A stretch of 64,000 nt of DNA from DASRIA01 sp963768885 (lineage in GTDB: Bacteria; Actinomycetota; Thermoleophilia; Solirubrobacterales; JBBDJG01): NCBI GenBank assembly GCA_963768885.1, contig CAVYJN010000007.1, positions 372,001-436,000 of the forward strand, read 5' to 3'. The notes beneath the pieces were generated by a model. It was not told the origin of the DNA. It did no database searches and worked only from the letters and a program-made list of their open reading frames with translations. The translations under genes and the position numbers were made by a program. Below are positions 55,636 through 62,944 of this stretch, piece by piece (position 1 is the first letter of the stretch; the number at the start of each line of letters is the position of its first letter).

Positions 55636-57684
55636 TCGTGCCCGCCGCCCGGACACTCCGGCAGCAGCTCGGGGAGGTCCTTCTTGGCGGCCCGGCGCAC
55701 GCGCTTCACCTTCTCGCATCCGGAGAGCCGGTCGCGCGGGTCCGCCTTCACGTAGTCGCGCCCGAAGCCGCAGTCGACGAGCTCGCGCACGCCGTTGGCC
55801 GAGTTGATCGAGTCGTTGCCGGTGTCGCCGTAATACCGGTTGCGCCCCGGCCCGCCCACGATGGTGTCGCCGCCCCTGCCGCCCGACAGCAGGTCGCGGC
55901 CGCTCCCGCCGACGAGCCTGTCCTTTCCGTCCCCGCCGAACAGCGCGTCCTCGCCCTTGCCGCCCACCAGGCGGTCGTTGCCGTCCGCGGCGGCCGAGGT
56001 CGCCGGCGGGTCGCCCGCATGGCGCAGCGCCTTCGCGGCGCCGCCTCGCCACCAGGCGGCCGAGTCCTGCTCCGGCGGGTCGAGCGTTCCGCACGCCCCG
56101 CCGTACCCGACGTCGGAGCCGGAGCCGAGCGAGATCGTGTCGTTGCCGGCGCCGCCGCAGACCTTGTCGTGCGTGGCCGTGCCCGAAGATCCTGTCCGCG
56201 CGCAGGCTTCCCAGGACGAGGCGGAAGTGGCCCGCAGCGCCGTGCGCGTCGCCGTGGCCGGCCGCGCCGTGTGTGTCGCCATGACCGCTCGCTCCGTGAT
56301 CTTCCCCTCCATGGCCCGGACCGCTGTGGTCGTTCGAGCCGAGGTCGGGCGGAATGTCCGCCGGCGTCGGGATGAACCGCAGCTCGCGCAGGAACACGTT
56401 GCTCACGGCGTCGTTGTCGGCGCCGTCGAGGTTGTCGGCATCGGAGGCGAACGCGACGAAGTCCGCGCCGCGCGACATCGCGGGCGCGTACGAGGCCGCG
56501 TCCCCGCCCGCGCCTGCCGCGCCCGTCGCCCTGCTGACGAGCGTGGTCGTGCCGTAGAAGGCGTTGCGTACGAAGACGTTGGAGACCTGGTCGTTGTCGG
56601 CGTCGCTGAGGTTGTCCGCGGCCGACAGGAAGCTCACCTGCAGGCCGTCGCCCGAGATCGTGGGCGAGGACGACGAGTCCAGCCCGGGCGCACCGGCGCC
56701 GTTCGCGCGGCTGAGCAGGGTCGTGCTGCGGCCGGAGATGTGGCGCAGGAAGACGTTCGTGGTGAACGGGGTCACGGTCCCCAGGTTGCTCGCGGTCGAG
56801 GTGAAGGCCACGAAGCCGCCGCCCGCCGAGATGACCGGCTCGAATGAGCTGCCGTCGGCCGGCGCGTCCTGGGTTCCGGAGGTCGTGGTGCGGCTGATGT
56901 GCGTCAGGAGCTTCAGTTGCGGCAGCGCCATGAACACGTTGGTGAAGCGGTCACGGTCGTCGTTGAAGAGGTTGTCGGCATCGGAGGCGAACGCGATCCG
57001 CGTTCCGTCCTTCGTGATCGACGGGTCGAATGAGTTGCCGTCGCCGCCCGCCCCGGCCGAGTTCCGGCTGATCAGCGTCGTCGTGTTCGTTTCGGTGTTG
57101 CGCGTGAACACGTCCGTGGTCGCGTCGGCGTCCTCGGTGCTGAGGTTCGTCGCGCGCGACTCGAACGCGATCACCGCGGCGTTGGCGCTCACCGTGGGAT
57201 CACGGGAGTCGCCGTCGGCGGCCGCGCCGTCGGTCGCGCGGCTCACGAGCTTGGTGGTGCCGTCCAGCGAGTCGTGCAGGTAGACGTTGACGACGCCGTC
57301 GTTGTCATCGTCGCTGAGGTTGTCCGCCTCGGACTCGAACGCGACGAACCGGCCGGCCGGCGAGATCGCCGGATTCGCCGAGTTCCCGTTGGCCGGCAGG
57401 CCGTTGGCGCGCTGGCTCACGAGGCTCACGGACCCGGTCTGCGTATCGCGCAGAAAGATGTTCGTGACCGTCCCGTCGGCGGGCAGGATGTTGTCGGCCT
57501 GTGACTCGAAGGCCACGTACCGCCCATTCGCCGAGATCGCCACCCCTGGGCCCGAGGACCCGTCCGCGGGCGCTCCGGCAGGCCCCGATGTGAGGTAGGA
57601 GAGGTCGTCCACGGCCGCGCCGGCGACCATCGCCGGCACGAGCGTCGCGGCCAGCACAAGCGCTGCGGTGACCACCGCGCGCAT
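55590..57684 (-). CDS. Secreted PD40/TolB-type propeller with His-rich linker and RTX-like calcium repeats
   Basis: 697 residues after removing one extra base near 56181. Signal peptide (VTAALVLAATLVPAMVAGA). Residues ~30-445 hold seven or eight PD40-like repeats with the core VAFESxADNLSDxDND and VSNVFLR. A His/Gly-rich linker (HGGEDHGASGHGDTHGAAGH) follows, then, after the break, RTX-like repeats GGAGNDTISLGSGSD, GGKGEDALFGGDGKDRLVGG and GGRGGDTIVGGPG. Likely an extracellular calcium-binding surface protein. Its start overlaps the upstream gene's stop by one base. Confidence 0.82.
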
Positions 57685-57914
57685 CAGCGGCGCAGCTCGT
57701 CGTCCAGCAGGATCGCGCGGATCGAGTGCTCGTCGGGGAGCTTGTCCAGCACCTCGTGGATGATGCGATGGACGTCGTGCTCCTCGTGCCCGAAGTCGTC
57801 GAGCAGGCTCTTCAGAGCCGTGTGCGTGATCTTCAGTTGTGCCGGCGTGAGCTCGAGGTGGTAGTTGATCGCCTCGCCCGCGTCGACGGACTGTCCCTCT
57901 TCGATATCGGCCAT
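57684..57914 (-). CDS. Small conserved acidic helical protein, unknown
   Basis: 76 residues, starting MADIEEGQSVDAGEA, with GGAGGGGCGAC just upstream. Two helices with His and acidic residues (LKITHTALKSLLDDFGHEEH, DVHRIIHEVLDKLPDEHSIR). No cysteine, no signal peptide. Family not recognised. Confidence 0.7.
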   Translation of the reverse strand: MADIEEGQSVDAGEAINYHLELTPAQLKITHTALKSLLDDFGHEEHDVHRIIHEVLDKLPDEHSIRAILLDDELRR

Positions 57915-57936
57915 GTCGCCCCTCCCTGGTGCTGCC

Positions 57937-58338
57937 CTAGTCCTTCAGCGTGACGCTCCGTGTCACGCGATTGCTGCTGCCCGAGCTGTTCCGGGCCGTC
58001 ACGGTCACCTTGGCCCTCACCGTCTTGCCGCGGCGCAACGCCTTCTTCACGGACCGCTTCGCGCTGCTCGAGAGCCTCAGGAAGGCCTGGTTGGTGAGGT
58101 GGATCGTCACGCTGCTCTTGCGAAAGCCCTTGAACCGGTGGCCCAGCACCGTGCCCCGCACCTGGAGCGAGCAGTGCTTCTGGTGGACCGCGGCGAGCAC
58201 GTAGACGTTGTCGACGTCCTGACGGGCCGGGATCTTCACGGTCATGCCCGGCTTGGCCGCGACGGCCGGGATTGCGAGAGCCGCCAGGCAGGCGGCCGTG
58301 AGCGCCGCCACCAGGACGGGGGTGCTTCTGACTCGCAT
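57937..58338 (-). CDS. Secreted beta-rich protein, unknown
   Basis: 133 residues. Start MRVRSTPVLVAALTA after GAGGAAG, chosen over upstream ATG because it gives a signal peptide (VLVAALTAACLAALAIPAVA). The mature part is basic with strands typical of invasin or fibronectin-like folds (GKTVRAKVTVTARNSSGSSN). One cysteine. It lies downstream of the PHM-like genes on the same strand. Confidence 0.68.
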   Translation of the reverse strand: MRVRSTPVLVAALTAACLAALAIPAVAAKPGMTVKIPARQDVDNVYVLAAVHQKHCSLQVRGTVLGHRFKGFRKSSVTIHLTNQAFLRLSSSAKRSVKKALRRGKTVRAKVTVTARNSSGSSNRVTRSVTLKD

Positions 58339-58360
58339 CTTCCTCCTCACCGTGTTCAGG

Positions 58361-60166
58361 CTACGGGACCAGGACGCCCTGTGTCGCAAACAACGCGTTG
58401 GGCGTGGTGGAGGCGACTCCGTCGGATCCACCGTCGTTGATCCGGACCTGTCCGAGCTGCCAGATCGAGCGCTTGCCCTCCTTGATCGCCCCGGCTCCGA
58501 GGACCGCGTCCGCGGTCGTGTTGACCGAGCAGGTCGAGCCCACGGTCGTGTCGCCCGTCGCCGTGCACGGCACCGTGACCCTGAACGGGGTGTCCTGGAC
58601 GACGCCGGTCTCGCCGGGCCCGTTGTCGCGATCGATCACGCGGATCGTGGTCTCGAGCTGTATCTGGCCCGTGTAGTCGGCGAGGCCGGTCTTGTTGCGC
58701 ACGTCGGTCATGTCGACCTTGAAACGCGCGTCGGCCTCGTCCGCCGGCGTCCCCGGGTTCCCGACGATCGCCGAGGCCACCACGGACCCTTCCGACTTCG
58801 CGGGCGCGCCGTTCGCGTCGGGCGCCCCCACCGTGAGCTGGCTCGAGGTCTGGGTCGGCGGGTTGCAGGAGCCGTCCGGGTTCGAGCCGTTGCCCGGGAA
58901 GTCCGGGGGCCCGTGCACGCGATTGGGCGAGGTGCACGCGTTGAACGCGGGCACGAGCGAGACCCGCGTGGGGGTCGCGCCCTTGGGCCGCGGATACGGA
59001 CTGGGCGTCGCGAAGTACGTGATCATGATGCCCATCACGTCCGTCTGGGGTGCGCCGGTGTCGTTCTGATACTCGCTGTGGAGCTTGATCACCTGGCCCG
59101 CGTTGACGGCCACGCCGTTGGTCGGGAACGCTCCGCCCGCCGGGAACGCCTCGGCCTGTTTGCCGGGTAACAGGTCGGTGAAGATCCCGCAGGTGCTCAT
59201 CGTGTCGAGATGGCCGCGCCACTGCGAGCCCGCCCAGGTGGTGCCGTAGTACCCCTCCGAGCGGCACAGGGTCGATCCGGTGAGGTCGGCCGGAGGCGAG
59301 TTGTTCGGCGGCACGGGCCCGTAGTAGGTCGAGGCGCTGCCGCCCACCAGCTCGGCCGAGAGGGCGATGCCTTGGCCCTGCGCGGGGCAGTGGTTGAGGC
59401 ACGGCGCGGCATTCGTGATGTCGACGTCGTGCAGGTGCCCGGTCATCCCGATCACGCGCCCGGAGAGCGTCGACGTCCAGCTGGAGTGCGTGTCCGAATA
59501 GCCGGTCGGCGCCGTGTACTCCGAGTCCGAGCAACCGTCGATGTCGAGCCAGACGGGCTGGGCGTTCTCGCCCCCCGTCGTGCGGTACTGGTAGGTCACC
59601 TCGATGTTGACCTTCTTCTGCACCGCGGACTTGTTCACGAGGTGGGCGATGAGCACGAAGCTGCTGGCGGTGTTGTAGTAGCCGTACGGCCCGGGCAGAT
59701 GCATCTGGCTGCGCTCGTTCCCGGCCGCGAAGAAGCGCTCGCCGAGGCTGCTCTGAAGCCCGCCGGGGCACCCGAGGTCGGTGCGCCCGCCGTGCAGCAG
59801 CACGAAGTGGTGCATCATCATGTCGTTGTTGAGGTTCGCCACCGTGCCGTCCGCCTGGTTGGCGTCTCCCGTGTAGACGAGGCTCGGCACCATGTCGGTG
59901 ATCCAGCAGTTGGTGCAGGGCGCGGGTGCGTCGAACCGGATCGCGTTGTGCACCTGGCTGTTGGCGTTGACCGTGTAGGTCTGCGTCGTGCTCGAACCCA
60001 TCCGGACACGCTTGATCACGTGGCCGGGCCGCGTCGGCATCGCGCCACGCGGGTCGGAGTACGACCCCAAGGTGGTCACGGAGTCGGCGAGCGCGGGGCC
60101 GCTCGGGACGAGCAGAACCAGCACGAAAGCCGAAACGGCAAGCAGAATCCCCAGCTTCTCCCTCAT
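58361..60166 (-). CDS. Secreted PHM-like type II copper monooxygenase, copy A
   Basis: 601 residues. Signal peptide (LGILLAVSAFVLVLLVPSGPALA). The motifs of the peptidylglycine monooxygenase copper core appear in order: MMMHHFVLLHGG (His pair, CuH-like), GHLHDVDITN (HxH, CuM-like) and LHSEYQNDTG with TDVMGIMITYF (Met ligand, CuM-like). The CxxC pairs suggest disulfides. Residues ~390-601 form a separate beta domain (VPCTATGDTTVGSTCSV, SIWQLGQVRINDGG) nearly identical to that of copy B. Substrate unknown; a predicted copper oxygenase, not proven. Confidence 0.7.
   Translation of the reverse strand: MREKLGILLAVSAFVLVLLVPSGPALADSVTTLGSYSDPRGAMPTRPGHVIKRVRMGSSTTQTYTVNANSQVHNAIRFDAPAPCTNCWITDMVPSLVYTGDANQADGTVANLNNDMMMHHFVLLHGGRTDLGCPGGLQSSLGERFFAAGNERSQMHLPGPYGYYNTASSFVLIAHLVNKSAVQKKVNIEVTYQYRTTGGENAQPVWLDIDGCSDSEYTAPTGYSDTHSSWTSTLSGRVIGMTGHLHDVDITNAAPCLNHCPAQGQGIALSAELVGGSASTYYGPVPPNNSPPADLTGSTLCRSEGYYGTTWAGSQWRGHLDTMSTCGIFTDLLPGKQAEAFPAGGAFPTNGVAVNAGQVIKLHSEYQNDTGAPQTDVMGIMITYFATPSPYPRPKGATPTRVSLVPAFNACTSPNRVHGPPDFPGNGSNPDGSCNPPTQTSSQLTVGAPDANGAPAKSEGSVVASAIVGNPGTPADEADARFKVDMTDVRNKTGLADYTGQIQLETTIRVIDRDNGPGETGVVQDTPFRVTVPCTATGDTTVGSTCSVNTTADAVLGAGAIKEGKRSIWQLGQVRINDGGSDGVASTTPNALFATQGVLVP
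58433..58996 (-). repeat. Nearly identical tract shared with 60322-60885 (copy A)
   Basis: About 564 bases of the 3' half of PHM-like gene A match gene B at an offset of 1889, with long exact runs separated by one diverged patch (about 58590-58760). Outside this, identity drops sharply at 58997. It marks recent gene conversion or duplication with selection on this domain. Confidence 0.8.
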
Positions 60167-60203
60167 CAACGCCCCCTCGAACCCCAGTCGGATTGGCACG
60201 ACG

Positions 60204-60209
60204 ATACTA
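60204..60209 (-). promoter_or_regulatory. Putative -10 TAGTAT of PHM-like gene A
   Basis: On the minus strand CGGCTAGTAT lies 37 bases before the ATG. Gene B has CGGCTATGGT at a similar place, with the same GGGGTT-TCGAGGGGG leader. The match of leader and -10 in both copies supports a shared promoter. Confidence 0.4.
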
Positions 60210-60249
60210 GCCGAGAACCGGGCGTCTCGTTCCCTTTGGGCGCCCACCC

Positions 60250-62058
60250 TCAGGGCACGAGCACGCCCTGGACCGCGAATAGGCCGTTCGGCGCCGTCGC
60301 GGCGAGCCCGTCCGCCCCACCGTCGTTGATCCGGACCTGTCCGAGCTGCCAGATCGAGCGCTTGCCCTCCTTGATCGCCCCGGCTCCGAGGACCGCGTCC
60401 GCGGTCGTGTTGACCGAGCAGGTCGAGCCCACGGTCGTGTCGCCCGTCGCCGTGCACGGCACCGTGACCCTGAACGGCGAGTCCTGGGCGGTCGCGACCT
60501 CCGAGGGGCCGTTGTCCCTGTCGGTGATGCGGATCGTGGTCTCGAGCTGGAGCTGACCCGTGTAGTCGGCGAGGCCGGTCTTGTTGCGCACGTCTGTCAT
60601 GTCGACCCGAAAGCGCGCGTCGGCCTCGTCGGCGGGGGTGCCCGGGTTCCCGACGATCGCCGAGGCCACCACGGACCCTTCAGACTTCGCGGGCGCGCCG
60701 TTCGCGTCGGGCGCCCCCACCGTGAGCTGGCTCGAGGTCTGGGTCGGCGGGTTGCAGGAGCCGTCCGGGTTCGAGCCGTTGCCCGGGAAGTCCGGGGGCC
60801 CGTGCACGCGATTGGGCGAGGTGCACGCGTTGAACGCGGGCACGAGCGAGACCCGCGTGGGGGTCGCGCCCTTGGGCCGCGGATAGCCGGCCGAGGTGGG
60901 CACGTAGTACGCGATCATGATCCCCATCACGTCGGTCTGGGGCACGCCCGTGTCGTTCTGGTATTCGCTGTGGAGCCGGATCGTCTGCCCGGCGTTGAAC
61001 GGGTACCCGGTCGAGGGCAGCTCCCCGTCCGGCGGCCAGGCCTCCGGCTGGCGTGTCGGCAGCAGGTCGGAGGTGATGCTGCACTCGCTCATGGTGTCGA
61101 GGTGCCCCCTGTATGTGGACCCCGCCCAGGGCGTGCCGTAGTCCGCCTCCGAGCGACACATGGTTGCGCCCGTCAGCGACGCGGGCGGAGTGTTGTTCGG
61201 CGGGATCGGGCCGAAGTAGTCGCTGGAGTTGCCGCCTACGACCTCCGCCGACAGCGCGATGCCGTGCCCAAGCTCGGGACAGTGGTTGGTGCACGGCGCA
61301 GAGTTCGTCACGTCGAGATCGTGCATGTGGCCCGCGAGGCTGACCATGCGCCCGCTGACCGTAGAGACCCAGTCGGCGGTCGCGTCGTTGTAGCCGACCG
61401 GCGTCGTGTAGTCGGAGTCGCCGCACCCGTCGATGTCGAGCCACAGGGGCTTGGCCTCCGAGGCGCCCGTCGTGCGGTACTGGAAGATCAGCTCGATGTC
61501 GAGGCTCTTGGTCACGTTGCCCTTGTTGACCACGTGAGAGATCAGCGACCAGGTCGTGCGGCTGTTCTGGTAGCCGAACGGCGACGGCAGGTGCAGCTGA
61601 CTGCGCTCGTTCCCGGAGGCGAAGAACCGCTCGCCGATCTGTCCCTGCAGGCCACCGGGGCACACCGGGTCGGTGCGCTGCCTGTTGATCAGCACGAAGT
61701 GGTGCAGCAATGCGTCGGTGTCGAGGTTCGCGACCGTGCCGTCGGGATGGTTGGCGTCGTTCACGTACACGAGCCTGGGCACGATGTCCGTGATGTAGCA
61801 GTTGGTGCACGGGGACGGGGCGTCGTGGCGCAGGGCGTTGTGGACGTAGTTGCCGGCGGGCAGCACGAAGTCCGACGTGGCCGTGTAGCCGTAGCGGACG
61901 CGCTTGATGATGTGGCCCGGCCGCTGCGGCATCGCGTTGCGCGGGTCCGAGAACGAAGGCAGCGTCGTGACCGAGTCGGCCATCGCCGGCGCGCTCCAGC
62001 CCACCACGCCCGTCACGAACACGAGCATGCCCAGCACGACAGCGAACTTTCCCCTCAC
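60250..62058 (-). CDS. Secreted PHM-like type II copper monooxygenase, copy B
   Basis: 602 residues from a GTG start that follows CGAGGGGGGACAC, like copy A's leader. Signal peptide (AVVLGMLVFVTGVVGWSAPAMA). Copper-core motifs: ALLHHFVLINRQ, GHMHDLDVTN, LHSEYQNDTGVPQ and TDVMGIMIAYY. N-terminal half is moderately similar to copy A and C-terminal domain nearly identical. Conserved Cys pairs CTNCYITD and CTNHC. It lies upstream of copy A and diverges from the secreted-protein and CopC-CopD genes. Confidence 0.7.
   Translation of the reverse strand: MRGKFAVVLGMLVFVTGVVGWSAPAMADSVTTLPSFSDPRNAMPQRPGHIIKRVRYGYTATSDFVLPAGNYVHNALRHDAPSPCTNCYITDIVPRLVYVNDANHPDGTVANLDTDALLHHFVLINRQRTDPVCPGGLQGQIGERFFASGNERSQLHLPSPFGYQNSRTTWSLISHVVNKGNVTKSLDIELIFQYRTTGASEAKPLWLDIDGCGDSDYTTPVGYNDATADWVSTVSGRMVSLAGHMHDLDVTNSAPCTNHCPELGHGIALSAEVVGGNSSDYFGPIPPNNTPPASLTGATMCRSEADYGTPWAGSTYRGHLDTMSECSITSDLLPTRQPEAWPPDGELPSTGYPFNAGQTIRLHSEYQNDTGVPQTDVMGIMIAYYVPTSAGYPRPKGATPTRVSLVPAFNACTSPNRVHGPPDFPGNGSNPDGSCNPPTQTSSQLTVGAPDANGAPAKSEGSVVASAIVGNPGTPADEADARFRVDMTDVRNKTGLADYTGQLQLETTIRITDRDNGPSEVATAQDSPFRVTVPCTATGDTTVGSTCSVNTTADAVLGAGAIKEGKRSIWQLGQVRINDGGADGLAATAPNGLFAVQGVLVP
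60322..60885 (-). repeat. Nearly identical tract shared with 58433-58996 (copy B)
   Basis: Partner of the tract in gene A (offset 1889). One base difference was found by eye in the ~235 bases from 60650 to 60885, then abrupt divergence. Confidence 0.8.
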
Positions 62059-62093
62059 GTGTCCCCCCTCGAAACCCCGGTTGACGTGGCCTG

Positions 62094-62099
62094 ACCATA
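62094..62099 (-). promoter_or_regulatory. Putative -10 TATGGT of PHM-like gene B
   Basis: On the minus strand CGGCTATGGT lies 35 bases before the GTG start, matching the arrangement before gene A. On the opposite strand CGGCTACCCT (62145-62154) may serve the divergent gene. Confidence 0.4.
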
Positions 62100-62227
62100 G
62101 CCGACTTCTTCCGGGCGCTGCTACGGAACCCGTGCGCCCGAGTCCGGCTACCCTGTGTGCGGGCGAACCCGGCATGTCCGGGGTTCGGGGTTGCGGAGGA
62201 AGAAGGAATCGGGAGATCGATGTCTCA

Positions 62228-62944
62228 GTGCCTGAGGTGAAGCGACCGCTTGCGCGGGTGTTCGCATGCGCGCTGCCTGCCGTCTGCGCGCTGCTCGTCC
62301 TCGCCTCCCCCTCCGCGGCAAAGGATGCCGGCGTCGTGTCCGAGCTGCGCGGCACCGACCCGTCCGTCTCGGGCCTCGAGATAGAGGTCTCCGGCGGCGA
62401 TCGGTTCCTGCTGCTGCGAAACGGGTCCGGCAAGGAGGTGATCGTCAAGGGCTACGAGGACGAGCCCTACCTGAGGTTCCTGCCGAATCGCGTCGTCGAG
62501 GAGAACGTCCGCTCCCCCTCCAAGTACGCGAACGAGGACCGCTATGCGCTGACCCCGCTTCCCCCTCAGGCGAACTCCGACGCCAAGCCCAGGTGGCAGG
62601 CGGTCTCCAAGGACGGCTCCTACCGCTGGTTCGACCACCGCATCCATTCGATGGAGAAGGGCACGCCGCCGCAGGTCAAGGACGAGGGCACGCGCACGAA
62701 GATCTTCGACTGGTCCGTGCCGATGACCGTGGGCGGGGCGCAGGTCCGCGCGCTCGGCACGCTCGAGTGGGTCCCCGCGGAGTCGTCCGGCACGTCGGCG
62801 GTGCTGATCGCCGCGATCGCCGCCGCCGCGATCCTGCTGCTCGCCGCGCTCGCGTTCGCGCTCACGCGGCGCCGCCGCCCGCGTCCCGCGGCCGCGACCG
62901 GGGGCCCCGGGGCAAAACGCCGGACCGCGGACGAGGCATGGTGA
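62228..62944 (+). CDS. Secreted, C-terminally anchored protein; paralogue of 44659 gene
   Basis: 238 residues from a GTG start (a second GTG at 62237 is equally possible). Signal peptide (FACALPAVCALLVLASPSAA), then VLLL-type strand RFLLLRNGSGKEVIVKGYED, EPYLRFLPNRVVEENVRSPS, KYANEDRYALTPLPP, WFDHRIHSMEKGTPPQV, IFDWSVPM and a C-terminal helix (VLIAAIAAAAILLLAALAFA) with an Arg tail. The same blocks occur in the 44659 protein. Its stop overlaps the CopC-CopD start by 7 bases, which supports a copper role. Confidence 0.78.
   Translation: MPEVKRPLARVFACALPAVCALLVLASPSAAKDAGVVSELRGTDPSVSGLEIEVSGGDRFLLLRNGSGKEVIVKGYEDEPYLRFLPNRVVEENVRSPSKYANEDRYALTPLPPQANSDAKPRWQAVSKDGSYRWFDHRIHSMEKGTPPQVKDEGTRTKIFDWSVPMTVGGAQVRALGTLEWVPAESSGTSAVLIAAIAAAAILLLAALAFALTRRRRPRPAAATGGPGAKRRTADEAW

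Noticed and set aside
53530..57684. A single 1384-residue minus-strand reading frame
   Set aside because: It joins the propeller gene's first part with the glycosylase and then the antisense of the secreted hydrolase. The pieces belong to separate genes, joined by a frame break near 56181.
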